Source of the DNA: Vicia villosa
Taxonomy: Eukaryota; Streptophyta; Magnoliopsida; Fabales; Fabaceae
Length of the DNA: 64,000 bases
Assembly: GCF_029867415.1 (NCBI RefSeq)
Contig: NC_081183.1
Coordinates: 117,232,514 to 117,296,513 of the forward strand
Direction of reading: 5' to 3'
This document shows positions 37,552 to 50,162 of this stretch, in pieces; the stretch's first letter is position 1; each line of letters starts with the position of its first letter. A program made the position numbers and the translations under genes. The notes beneath the pieces are model-generated. The model was not told the origin of the DNA. It searched no databases and worked only from the letters and a program-made list of their open reading frames with translations.

Positions 37552-40500
37552 TTTCTTAAAAAAGAGGGGTTACCTTAGAGTTTTAGTTCACTTCTTTTTT
37601 TGTAAATTGTTTGATTTTCTTGCTTTATTTTTAAGGGTATTGCTTGGGTATATTCTTGTGTGAAAGATCCTACACCCAGATCTAGTGTACCTTAGGTATG
37701 TGGCAATAGACCAAGGAGGTTGTACGGCTTGTCCCGATATGGTTGATATGGTGGCCACCGTTAGTGCGACGCTTTGGTTTGTTCTGATGGCCCTTGAACA
37801 TGATTGAGGAGACATTAGGCTACCATGTAGTGTCATTAAGCACTAAGTTCCCTTAGAACCTTAGTTGAACTTGACTTTGGCCTATTTTAAAATAGCGAGA
37901 TGGCTGGATTTGGATTCCTAACCGAAGCTGGTTAATACTCGATGCTACACTCATTGAGATCAATCTTTCAAGATGTTTTCGGTCAGCCGTTCGAGTGCTG
38001 AGTGAGATAATGCTTTCGAGAAAGATCCGTGATATGAGCTCCCTATAACCCGGTTACTATTCTAGGAAAGATTAAACCAACTAAACTTCAGTAGGGAGGG
38101 TACTTACCTATGGACTTCATACAAGCCTTTAAACCTAAGGACTCTTGTGTGACTTGTTTGTTATCTAACCATTTGGACTCCAGGTACTATTATGGAAGGA
38201 CTATCAAGAGCCTAAATTTCTACCAAGGGGAAAGAGGATTTATTTTCCTCTAGCCAAATGCTTTTCAAACTCAAAGGCACAATTCCTATCAAGGGGCAAG
38301 AGGATTTATTTTCCTTTATCCATATGCCTTTAAACTCAAAAGTAACGTACCCCGAATCAGAGGCTATGACCCACTGGATATGGAGAGCTTGATTCTTACG
38401 GAAGGACGGTCGAAGATGAAAGTCAAATGTCTTCAGACAAAGCTGCAACCAAATTCAGTTATAATGTTGCGAACTAGACAACGAGTTTCTCACCTTCTTC
38501 CTCAAAGCTGGACACTTATAACTCTTGTGTGACTTTGTCTGAATCTTCTTTCTAGAAGTAATCTAAAGTGTCCTGCAGGTTCAGACACTAACGCTTGGTT
38601 TGTTTTCCACTCTGGGGCACTTGGCCAGTCGATCGATGATCGTCAGCCATTTCGAGTTAAGGTTCAAGACCTGGTTGACGCAAAGGCTATCATCATTCAT
38701 ACCTGAAGGGAAAATTTGAAGTTCTCCTTTGACTCAATGGATCTTCTGAAGCAATAAGTCCATATAGAGAAAATCTCCTCAACTTTGACAATCTCTATAT
38801 CATTATGCATGTTCATGCATAGTCTTTCTTGTTTTGATTCAATATTTCTTATATGTCATATTTGTTTGTTTTGAACTATAATAATGATGCATCGAATATG
38901 TTTGTCTTGAAAAATTCATTCGCTCTCACTCTAACATGTTTTTTTGCTAGTGATACTAGACTCGCGGTGCTAAAGCATGGTAAATCAGAAGGGAGAATGA
39001 CGAACACATGATACCTATAACCTCGATTGGTGTGATTTCGAGTAAAACTCTGTTGATGATGTACAAGCATTATTTCAATTCCTAAAAAGTGGAGATATAA
39101 GGAAGTTAATCCCTTGTCAACCCATTTGAGCCTTGAAGTAGGAGTTTCTTTTCTATACAAAACCCCTCACATTCAACCCAGGGGCAGGATAGTGTTCAGT
39201 TAACCTGGTTGAGCATTCAAAATTCATCAAGAGCATGCTCCTTATGCTCCTAAGGATACAACAATGGTTATCTTTCAAAAGGTTGATGAAAGTCAATACC
39301 ATAATGGCTACCCCTCGTCAACCAAGAAATGAGACAGTCACAATCTTTCCAACAAATCGAAGACGTCTCAAGATCATGCGATTCGTTCAAAAAAGAAAAG
39401 AATGAATAAAAAAACGAGAGAAAAGAAAGCCCGTTAAGTCAACGAACTTGAAAACAAGTGGCTTAGGCAAAAATTAGGGCATCCCGCTATTCAAAAGAAT
39501 TTTTCCAAGCAAAAGGGAAACAAAAAAAAAAGGATCCTCAACAAAAGAACAAAGATCGTGTGATCGGACACCAAATACGAAAGGTAAAGTGACCATCGTG
39601 TCCAAACACCTCATTGATTCCTCTATCACCTCGAATTCCTCTTGAAGGATGATTGCTCGCATCGAGTTAACTGAACTTAGGTTGGAGAACATCACGAAGG
39701 GGGCGGGCACCAATAAAATTTTGAGCCTAAAAATCATTTTTTTCTAAAAACCGTGAACCTGACCACGTTACAACCCTTAAAAGTCCTAATTGAAGCAGGG
39801 TTAATTCGAAAGCATACTGTAACGAACATATGTTAAACTGACTCCTAGGAGTTTTGCTAAAAGCTTGAGTTGGTATCACACCACCTTTCACAAAAAATCG
39901 AGGTTTCGACATCCTTTCAAAATTTTCTTCTTTAAACTTCAAGACAAACATGAACTTTGCATTAGAATTATATTTCTCATAATAAACATTCTTTGCATAT
40001 GAACAAGTACTTGACACCAGGAAAGCTTCCATCATGATCTGCAGATGGAAAGTTTAATCCTCTCAAGGGACAGGTTGTCTTCAGAACTCCGTTGAGTTCG
40101 AGCAAGAATATCTCAAATTCTGATCACCCTCATGGGCACAAAAGCGGTTGAAACACTCCGTTGAGTAAGCGTTCAGATATTTTGGGCAATCAGGTCAAGA
40201 CTCGAATACTCTCTCAAAAGTGTTGATCAATCAGGGGCATTATTCCTAAACTCATGATACCGGGGCATGTTGCTTATAACAGCCAAATCTCAGGAAGCCC
40301 TCCCGACAGGCATGCTTTAGAAATGCGGCGAAAAGCAAAAATATTTCCTACGACTGAATCAGTTGGCTAAAATGCCAATATGTACAAGGGGCATGCCATG
40401 TTATTGTCTGATTCATTTGGGGGCAGTCAAGTCAAGATTCAAATAATCTCTCAAAGGCACTGAACAATCAGGGATTTATTTTCCCCGGAAAACACTGTTA

Positions 40501-40699
40501 CAATTTGCTGTCATCATTAACAACATTCTGCATTCATACATCATATACCTCATGGCATATGCATAACATTCTCATTCATTTCAAAAATAGTCATCATACA
40601 ATTCATACATCATGACATTGCATAAAACTAATGTTGCTTTTTTTCAGTTTATTTCTACAATCAAATGAACATTATCTTCTAGATATAGTGCAGAGATAA

Positions 40700-41640
40700 T
40701 CAAGTCAACGATTTAATTCTGACACTCATTCTAGATGAAGATTTAGTTCTGATGCTTAATTTTGGGTATTCTCCAGAGATAGTTCAGAGATAATCAAGAA
40801 AGTGATTTAGTTCTGATGCTTAATTCTGGGTATTCTCCAGAGATAGTTCAGAGATGATCAAGACAGTGATTTAGTTCTGATACTTAGTTCTGGGTATTCT
40901 CTAGAGATAGTTCAGAGATGATCAAGACAGTGATTTAGTTCTGATACTTAGTTCTGGGTATTCTCCAGAGATAGTTTAGAGATGATCAAGACAGTGATTT
41001 AGTTCTGATACTTAGTTCTGGGTATTCTCTAGAAATAGTTCTGAGATGATAAAGACAGTGATTTAGTTTTGATACTTAGTTCTAGGTATTCTCCAGAGAT
41101 AGTTCAAAGATGATCAAGACAACGATTTAGTTCTGATACTTAATTCTGGGTATTCTCCAGAGATAGTTCAGAGATGATCAAGACAATGATTTATTTCTGA
41201 TACTTAGTTCTGGGTATTCTCCAAAGATAGTTCAGAGATGATCAAGACAGCGATTTAGTTATGATACTTAGTTCTGGGTATTCTCCAGAGATAGTTCAGA
41301 GATTATCAAGACAGTGATTTAGTTCTGATACTTAGTTCTGGATATTCTCCAAAGATAGTTCAGAGATGATCAAGACAACGATTTAGTTTTGATACTTAGT
41401 TCCGGGTATTCTCTTGAGATAGTTCAGAGATGATCAAGACAGTGATTTAGTTCTGATACTTAGTTCTGGGTATTCTCTAGAGATAGTTCAGAGATGATCA
41501 AGATAACGATTTAGTTCTGATACTTAGTTTTGGGTATTCTCCAGAGATAGTTCAGAGATGATCAAGACAGTGATTTAGTTCTGATACTTAGTTTTGGGTA
41601 TTCCCCAGAGATAGTTCAGAGATAATCAAGAAACCTCTCA
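40700..41640. repeat. 64-bp tandem array (about 14 copies) in the 3' region of the element
   Basis: Units contain GATTTAGTTCTGATACTTAG, then TTCTGGGTATTCTCCAGAGA and TAGTTCAGAGATGATCAAGA. GGGTATT starts at 40764, 40828, 40893, 40956 and on to about 41598, a period of 63-65 bp. Confidence 0.95.
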
Positions 41641-41689
41641 GAAATAATCAAGCCAAAGATTCATTCTGAAGGGTTTTTACCTTCCAAAC

Positions 41690-42190
41690 CTCATCAAACA
41701 ACAAATCAATCTATATCAGATACACATTCTGGAAAGCATATCCCTCCAGACATTCTGAAGACACCTACATCAGATATACATTCTGGAAAGCATATCCCTT
41801 CATAAATTCTGAAGACACCTACATCAGATATACATTATGGAAATCATATCCCTCCAGACATTCTAAAGACACATACATCATATATACATTTTGGAAAGCA
41901 TATCCCTCTAGACATTTTGAAGAAACCCTCCATCAGATGCACCTTCAGGAAGCTTGACCCCCAGACTTCTAAAACTCTCTATCATATATACATTATAGAA
42001 GCCTGAACCCTGGATAGTCTGAAATCCTCCATCAAATGCACCTTGGATGCTTGACCCCCAGACTTCTGAGACTCTCTATCAGATATACATTCCGGAAGCA
42101 TGAACTCCGGATATTCTAAAATCCTCCATCAGATATACATTCTGGGAGCTTGACCCCCAGATATTTCGCACTCTCTATCAGATATGTTTT
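41690..42190. repeat. About 60-bp degenerate tandem array
   Basis: Units start CATCAGATATACATTCTGGA and continue AAGCATATCCCTCCAGACAT. About four good copies (41710-41930) pass into diverged ones with GAACCCCGGATA. Confidence 0.85.
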
Positions 42191-42414
42191 GGAAGCCTGA
42201 ACCCCGTATGATTCGAATTCTACGCCAGATGCGTTCCGAGAGCCAGAGCCCCGGGTGTTCTAAACCTCTACGAAAGCATGTCCCTCTAGACTCTTGACAA
42301 GTATCTCTTTCAGATGACATCGGCAAGTCCGTCTCCGACAACGTTTTATCAAACTCACTGAATGACATCTTTAAGCCCACTCGTACACCGACAATGGAGT
42401 CACGACAATTGATT

Positions 42415-42690
42415 CAGATCTAATTTTGCCACCTCGAACGATACGGACACGGTCAACATTCAGATCTAATTCTGCCACCTCGGACGGTGCGGACACGATC
42501 AACCTCTCAGATCTAATTCTACCACCTCAGACGGTGCGGACACGATCAACATTCAGATCTAATTCTGCCACCTTGCACGGTGCAGACACGGTCAACCTTC
42601 AGATCTAATTCTGCCACCTCGGACGGTGCAGACACGATCAACCTTCAGATCTAATTCTATCACCTCGGACGGTGTGGACACAATCCAAGA
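42415..42690. repeat. 46-47-bp tandem array, six copies
   Basis: CAGATCTAATT starts at 42415, 42461, 42508, 42554, 42600 and 42646; the unit continues CTGCCACCTCGGACGGTGCG. Confidence 0.95.
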
Positions 42691-43060
42691 AAGAGGCAGA
42701 TACAATCCATACGAAGATTCATTCTGACACTCCTTAACCTATTGAGTTCAGATATAGCCTAACGTACGACTCTTTCCGATACTCACCAATACATTGGATC
42801 CAGTCTAACATACGACCCATCCTAAGTACATCCCTTCGGATAGAACCTAACGCACGGTTCATTCTGATGCGCATATGACATTCTTCATTACATTTAATGG
42901 GAATAGTCCAACACGGACTTATCCTGGTTTATGTCCTCAGATATAGTCTACCGTACGACTCATTCTGATCTCTACCTTATCTCCAACGAACATATCTCAA
43001 TACATCGGGCTCAGATATAGTCTAATGTACGACTCATTCTGACTTTCATATTATCGGAAA
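42690..43060. repeat. Degenerate repeat of CAGATATAGTCTAACGTACGACTC words
   Basis: At least four copies of a block reading TAGTCTAAYRTACGACTCAT followed by TCTGA, spaced irregularly (60-110 bp). Confidence 0.7.
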
Positions 43061-43242
43061 CCATATGGCATCTTTAAGACCATCCCCGACAACATTCTAT
43101 CAACACCTGGATGGCATCTTTAAGCACAAAGTTCCTGCACCAGTCAGGGCAAATTTTTGGGTATTCTAGTGTTCAATCTTCTTCCAACTTCAGATCACGA
43201 TAGGCAAACAAATCAATCTACCTCTTCAGGTTTAAGAAGATT

Positions 43243-43255
43243 GAACAGGGGCAGC
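43243..43255 (+). other. Polypurine tract before the 3' LTR
   Basis: GAACAGGGGCAGC directly abuts TGTCATA of the 3' LTR. Confidence 0.65.
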
Positions 43256-43913
43256 TGTCATATCCCAAAATTTTCCCTCTCATTTTTAAAGACAAAAATC
43301 TTCAAATGCGAAAATAATTGAAGAGGACACCCTAAGCTTTCCAACAAATTCAAAATTATTTCCAAATAATGAAAATCGAGAAAATTATGGCTGGTGAAAG
43401 TTGAGAAATTTTGAGTCAGTGCATAATGTCCAAATTGAACAAATTCATTATTGGGCCACAGTTTTAATCCAATCACCCCTTAAATGTTTTATCTCAATTG
43501 TTTTGATTTATTCATTTAAATAATTCAAAATAAGCAAAATAAAATAAATTAAACTCTTAGTGACGTCCAAGCCCATTTTCCTTTTAACCTAATGTTTTCT
43601 TATAAATAACTAACAACCCTTATTTTTAAGGATTCACCAACCATTCAGCTCTACCAAATTCTCTGTTCCCACACACTACACAAATCAAACAATTCAAAAC
43701 AAATCAAAGTGAGCTAAGCAATTAAGAGCCCATGGATAACCATGGATACAAAAGGTGCTTACACCTTCCCTTTGTATAACCTATCCCCGAACACAATCTC
43801 TTTTAAAAAGGTCTTTCCTGTTCTTTTAGCCTTTCCTAATTGGATAAAATAAAAGTCGATGGTGACTCTTGCTATCCGCACATTTCAAAAGTCAGTTCTC
43901 CTACCGTATGACA
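43256..43913 (+). repeat. 3' LTR of the non-autonomous element
   Basis: 658 bp, collinear with 36869-37529 with scattered substitutions; ends CCGTATGACA. Confidence 0.92.
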
Positions 43914-43918
43914 CTAGA
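43914..43918. repeat. Target-site duplication CTAGA, right copy
   Basis: Exact repeat of 36864-36868. Confidence 0.92.
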
Positions 43919-44184
43919 ATTTTATTGTCTATTATAATTCCATTGATCTAAAATATTATTCATACGCGGAAAAAATACTCAAATTTTTATCATTAATTTT
44001 TTTGATGATAAATATATTTTTATAATTCTCCTTTTTGATGACAAAAATGTTTATTATTTTAAAATTTATTTAGGAATTCATTTAATATATAAGTTAATTT
44101 TATATAAAAAGTGAAAGAAAAATATATCATTTACTAAGTGCACAAACATCATTTGCGGTCTAAAATGTTGCATAAATCACCTTT

Positions 44185-44351
<167 letters not shown>

Positions 44352-46208
44352 CATCTTCAATGACTCAAGGTTCAAGGGTTTATTCAAGCAACATTCTCCT
44401 AATCGAGGGTCTCCTAAATTAGGGTTTGCATTTTATCAAAGGAATTCGAATCTTTAAGGCCTCAAATGGATCTCAAGGTGTCTCATATGTCTCAAGGTAT
44501 CTCCATATCAATTATCAAGCTTCAATCCCAAGGATTTCTCATTCAAATGTTCAGATGATCCATAGTCGACTAGTTTGACCTAAAAGTCAACTATAGTCAA
44601 AATACAGTCAAACCTCAAGACTTTTGGTCAACATCAAGTATTGGAGGTTATATCCATAATTTGATCAAAGGTTTATCATGATCCGTTAATAAAGACTCAG
44701 AAATGAACAAAGTCAAAAGGTTCAAATTAAGGGTTTTTTTTTTAGGAAAAGTCAACTCAACTTTGACTGGTCATAACTTTCACAGAGTATCAGAAATCTC
44801 TCACTCAAAGCCTATTTTGAAGGAAATTGGATTCTCTACAACTTTGTCTCTCACATGCCAAGGCCAGAAATGCTCCATTCAAGAGATATGGTTCAAAATA
44901 TTATAGGTCCTTCTAGAAGATCGCAAGAAAGCTGTTTTTTGTCAGGAGAAATATCATCAAGATAAAATCTCCAAATGAAAAATATGTTCCAAAAGTGGCT
45001 TGTAGAGGACACCTTGAGGTTTCCAAAAAGTCCTAGAACTCTCTCATATCATAAAAATTGAGGGAGATATGCCTCGTCAAAGTTGGTCGATTTTGGATGG
45101 AAAATGTGAAGTAAATAAATGTCAAAATGGATTTTCTTGCAAAATGGCCCAACCTTTTATGACCCAATCTTGTTCTTCAAGTTATCAAAGAGGTCCAAAT
45201 GTCATTGCCACAAATTTGTATGGTTTATTTAATTTATTATGAATTTTTATTCATTTTAAAGGTGATTAAATTCAAATAAATCAAGGGAAAATAAAAGATA
45301 TGATTTAAAAACAAATTCCAATCATAAATAATTGTCATGATACTCAATATTTAACAACAAATTCGTGCAAACAAGATTGGATTAAATGGATTGAAATTGG
45401 TCCCAATTTGGAAGGTTTGAAATCAAATATTCTTCAATTTTCCAATATTTGATTCAAGAGTGATTTAGTCAATTTTTGTTGACCTAATTGGTGATAATAT
45501 ATAACCATAAGATGTCCAAGGCAGAGGGGGGGGGGGGGAGTTTCTGGCCTCCAAAACCGTAAACGCGTTCATGAAAAAATTAAGAAAAACTCAAAATCGG
45601 TTTTGGAACTAAAGCTTGATTCAAGGCATTTTGTGGATCCTAACATGTTCCTGGAGTCTTCCTGAAGCGATCCCGATCATCATCCATAACCAAAGCTCTC
45701 TAAATCGCTACCGATTCATCACGGTTTGCCCTTTCCTAAATTGTTTCGATTGTATTAATTCGAGCATCATAAACATGTTTTGATTGTATATAAATGTTCA
45801 TGGTGATGTTCTGAATGTTTTTGGACGCTTAATTGGACCGTTGCGTGTTTATCTTGTGATATGCCATTGATGGTGCTTAGGGTTTTGTTTTAGGGTTTCT
45901 TAATGCAGGGACAATTAGGTTAAATTAACGATGCCATTAGAATCGCACGAGCGAGGCGAGATCATCCATGGCATCATTTTTAATTTTGGCGTTTGTATGA
46001 TGATTTTACGAGTTCACAGGTGTAATAGGTGTAGTTTTTTTATAGCTAACATGAATGAGCGCTATAAAAGTAGCATGGCAGGTCTCAATGAAGAAGACGA
46101 TACGTGGCCTCCTACCATTGGGTCATTTGAACAGGCACGCGTTTTCCCCAAAAGGTTAATATGTTGTTTTTTTTTTATATTTTCGTTGAAGCATGTATTA
46201 ATCAGCTG

Positions 46209-46285
46209 CGCAGGGTGGTTGAGTTGGTGAAGGCTCATGCATTTGGCTCAAGGGGGATAGGTTCGATTCCTGGTCCCCAACACTA
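46209..46285 (+). other. tRNA-like segment with perfect A and B boxes inside the LTR
   Basis: TGGTTGAGTTGG (46216-46227) fits the A box TRGYNNANNNGG, and GGTTCGATTCC (46260-46270) fits the B box, 32 nt apart. Acceptor and T stems pair poorly, so a working tRNA is unlikely. Confidence 0.5.
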
Positions 46286-47546
46286 TTTTTTATGAATTAC
46301 TTGTTTCAAGATCCTGTATACAAAGCCAACACAAGACCACAGTGCACCTTCAGCATCTAGCCATGGGATCATCAATATCATGAATCTAACGCCCAAAGGA
46401 TGCAACACCTTACCATGGACCATCAAGGGAATACACACAGGATTTCTGTCCAGGTTTTATTTAATTATTTTTTATATTATTTGTAAAACAATATAATTAC
46501 TCTCCATTATTTTATATGCATACAATTTAATTTAAAAATTGAGTTAATAGGATAATAAAACTATGATTAGGTTAATGACTAGGGTTAGGATTTTTTTCGA
46601 TTATCTCGATTAGTCGATTTAATTTATTTTAATCAATTTTAACTGTTAAATCACAAAAAAACCCTATAAAGGTTATCAACGCATTAGGGTTTTCCCAATC
46701 CCACTAGCCATTTGGTGAAAAACATTAATCCTTAATCAATTTTCTCTTCGATCCGATTATATCTAATAGTCGCATTGGTGAGAAATAAAATAATAAAATA
46801 CATCTATTTTGCTAAATGGTTTTAACCAAATCTATTGGTTACGATGATTAGCATACTCAACTCGTTATCGTGTAATAATCAAACCTATTGATTATGAGGG
46901 ATAACAATAAATAATTTAAATTATTTAAAACACACTCATTTGCTATTCGTGATAATCGAATCTATCGATTAGAATGGTTAGCAATCCTTCTTTCAATCCG
47001 TTAACTATGGTGATCAAACCTATTGATCATAGCAACTAACGGTAACATATTAAATCAGGGTTGTACGCCCAAATCTTAAAACACTCCTTCAAACTACGGA
47101 TTTTCATCACTTCGATAAGGCAACTCAAGACGCCTTGCAAACTACAAAACTCAAAACTGCGATAAGGTAACTCAAAATACCTTCAAATACATTCATATCA
47201 AATTCTAAGGCGTACAACCCTGCCCCGAACTACGTAGACTCTGATTCTCCCTAAGGAGATACGTAGGCACTTGGCAACAAGGCGAGTCCCCTTCCCCAAA
47301 ACCTCAATTCATTCAAATCTCACTTTTCACCCTTTTCATTTCTTTAGCTATTAACCTTAATAATTTTAGCCATAAAACTTTTGTCTTAACTCAAAACCTT
47401 AGGAAAGGGTTGAGGGTGCCTAACACCTTCCCTCGAACTGAATATAATATCTTACCCGAATCTCTTAACTGCGTAGGGTTTCCTATTCGCCCTGGTAGAA
47501 TAGGTGGCGACTCTAAAAGCTATTTTTTAGGGCAGGTTGCTAAAGT

Positions 47547-47565
47547 TGGCGACTCTGCTGGGGAC
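47547..47565 (+). other. Primer-binding site of the truncated Ogre-type element
   Basis: TGGCGACTCTGCTGGGGAC, identical over 18 bases to the site at 37534. Confidence 0.8.
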
Positions 47566-48240
47566 CACTATAATGGTAAATTATTATGCTCCTATAGTGT
47601 TGACAGGGTTTAGGTTTTTGATAAATTTTTAGGTTTTTGGCGAATCTTTTTTAGGGTTTGGCTAATTTGCCATTTTTTAGGGTTTCGGATTAGGGTTTAT
47701 GGTTTTATAAATATTTAAATTTTATTTATTTATTTATTTGCGATTTCATTTATTCACAGCAATTCATTTATTTACCGCAATTTAATTAAATATTTGAATA
47801 TTTGTTATTTTATCGCATTCCGTTGGGATATTATAAGTTGCGTTAAAACATAAGTGTGGGAATTATATTTAAGACCAGAGGGGAATTACATCGCCTACGA
47901 GTCTTATTATAATTCCACTCAGAGTGGGTTAAATATCCGGAAAGGTCTGATACGAGGCTTGACCTTGTTGAGGGCTGGACTTGGTATTTGACTGATCTCT
48001 CTAGGAACCTACCCCTAAAATTCGAACCTCATGGATAAATGAGTTGTTCTAAAATCCAAAGAGATAAAAAGTCACGGAGGCTACAAACGACCCCATGAGA
48101 CCTTCTAGAACATACCAATGGGAAGGGTAGACCCCCTAAGCCGTCATGCCGAACCTATGAACTTAGGGCTTTTGTGCTTAGGTGCTTATTATATGTTTGC
48201 AATTTATATACTGCGACTGTCTTGCATTTTAATTTTGCAG

Positions 48241-49080
48241 GTATTCCTACGCGTTCCCTGGCCTGCAGGGACTCTATTTCCAAAACCATGTCCTTCCCAC
48301 GAAGGACACCTCCATTTATGCACGTCAATTGGCCTCTCGATGGCCATGAGACCTAGTGACTGTCTTGAACAGTCACCCCGCGCCTGCATCTACGCAATCC
48401 CTAGCCTGTAGGGAGTTTCTTTTTATATCCTTGTATTTTTACAACTACGTGTCCTTCCCACGAAGGACATCTTCGTTTACGCACGTCAATTAGCCTCTTG
48501 ATGGCCATGAGACCTAGTGACTGTCTTGAACAGTCACCCCGTGCTTACATCTACGCATTCCCTAGCCTGTAGGGATTTTATTTCTAAAATCGCATCCTTC
48601 GTACGAAGGACATCCTCGTTAGCATACGTCAATTGGCCTCTCGATGGCTATGCGATCTAGTGACTGTCTTGAACGGTCACCCCGTGCTTACATTTACGCA
48701 TTCCCTAGCCTGTAGGGATTCTATTTCTAAAATCGCATCCTTCGTACGAAGGACATCTCTGTTAGCATACTTCGATTGACCTCACGATGGCTATGAGATC
48801 TAGTGACTGTCTTGAACGGTCACCCCATGCTCGCTCTCGCGCACCCCCTAACTTGTAGGATTTGGATATCCATTTATGCGTCTTCAATCCCTAGCCTGTA
48901 GGGATTTCACTTCATCCGATATCGTCCTTAGATAGGTTGTGTTCCGCATAGAGAATTTTCCCACGAGGGACAACTTCATTGGTGCACGTCGAACGGCCTC
49001 TCGATGGCCATGAGATTTGGTGACTGTCTTGAACAGTCACCAGTCGCTACCTTCTGCATACTCCCTAATCTAAGGGATTT
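48241..49080 (+). repeat. Hairpin-rich tandem repeats (about 143-161 bp units) in the Ogre leader
   Basis: Five copies of GTGACTGT-5 nt-ACAGTCAC (or ACGGTCAC) start at 48356, 48517, 48660, 48803 and 49020. Most units also hold CCCTAGCCTGTAGGG, GTCCTTC...GAAGGAC and TGGCC...GGCCA inverted repeats, so one unit contains up to four potential stem-loops in the same order. Confidence 0.9.
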
Positions 49081-49958
49081 CTATTGGTGCGTCATAACAT
49101 CTAATTGGCAAGGATTTCACTAGGGTCTAATGTCTCATCATAGGCTATCCTTAGGGTTATATCGGTCGCACGTCTGCATTGCATTGCATACAAGGAGTCA
49201 CCCTATACGCGAAACAAAAAGAGGAGTCTCTTGCATACACATGCATTTGCATTTTCATGCATTCATACATTTACATTTGCGTTCATACCTTCTTCCGTAT
49301 CCATACTTACTGTGCTAGCCGATTTCCCGAGACTCATGGAGAAACTTAAAAGGATCATAAGCTATGGAGAAAGGAGAAGGATAAATTATTGGGAATGAGC
49401 TTGGTCTTACGAAGAAGAAAAAGGATGCCTTTCGCTATGCCAGCCACATGTCCATGCCTTTTCGTAATAGGATTGTAAATACAACGAAGGTTATCGTCGA
49501 GCAAGGACTAGTTCAACAAAGAAGTCCCCCCATAGTCCATCTTAGAACATAGCAAGGCTTACAAAGACACTCTACGATAACTTGGGTGCAAGAATTAGTC
49601 CAACTAGGACAATATCCTGAACAAAGATGCATAACTACGATGGAGGGAAGGCGACATATAACTACAAAATGAATAGAGAAAAATAAAAATATAATAAATA
49701 ACTTTTGCAATGAATATTAAAAATTATTTATAAAAATATTATACATATACAAGTAATAATATGTTCTCAGTAAAATTAAGATAAAAAACTTAGGATAATA
49801 TAAAAAAGGTTCTAGAAGAAATATAAGATTAAATATATTGTGTTGTGAATTTTGTAGTCCTTATACAAAATCACACTTTTTAATTTTCAAAATTATTTCT
49901 CGAGCGATTTTAGTCTATGTTATTAAGTTAGTATTGTTTTTTATTAATACTAGTAAAG

Positions 49959-49980
49959 GACCCGTGCGTTCGCACGGGTC
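49959..49980 (-). terminator. Helitron 3'-end hairpin
   Basis: Perfect 10-bp stem (GACCCGTGCG with its complement) and a TT loop, 5 nt from CTAG. Such hairpins mark Helitron 3' ends. Confidence 0.65.
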
Positions 49981-50162
49981 ACGTAAATTCGATATAAACA
50001 ATAAATAAATATATAAACGATGGTTAATAAATATATAAAAGATACACAAATTAAAAATAAAAAACATTTGAAATTATAATTGTCATATAAATATTAATTT
50101 AATCTAGTTAGAAATATATACTTTAGTAGAAAAAATAAATAAAATAATTAAGTAGTCATTTA

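Larger units (their letters stand above)
36869..43913 (+). mobile_element. Complete non-autonomous Ogre-derived LTR element (7,045 bp), no gag or pol
   Basis: The 5' LTR 36869-37529 and 3' LTR 43256-43913 share both ends (TGTCATA...GTATGACA) and are about 95% alike by eye over the first 200 bp. The flanking CTAGA duplication is exact. PBS TGGCGACTCTGCTGGGGA lies 4 nt inside the 5' LTR, and a GAACAGGGGCAGC polypurine tract abuts the 3' LTR. The 5.7-kb interior has no reading frame above noise. It consists of an Ogre-style leader (about 37552-38600) and a 3'-UTR-like region with four successive tandem arrays (40700-43060). The short LTRs keep the first and last parts of the 4-kb Ogre-type LTRs elsewhere in the window (CCATGGATAACCATGGAT, ACAAAGGG hairpin, GTGGCGACTCTT) but lack the middle. 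Proteins must have come from an autonomous Ogre in trans (inference). Confidence 0.9.

Noticed and set aside
37552..40690. Hidden gag or pol in the Ogre derivative
   Set aside because: I looked for RT (YxDD), integrase and CCHC motifs in the frames given; only short frames with stops and no motif occur.
40700..42690. CRISPR-like array
   Set aside because: The repeats are contiguous degenerate tandem units without unique spacers, inside a plant retroelement.
48118..48411. 97-codon frame in the Ogre leader
   Set aside because: It crosses the hairpin repeats without keeping frame between repeat units (143 and 161 bp are not multiples of three).
49959..49980. Rho-independent bacterial terminator
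   Set aside because: There is no U-tract and the context is a plant Helitron-like end followed by CTAG.
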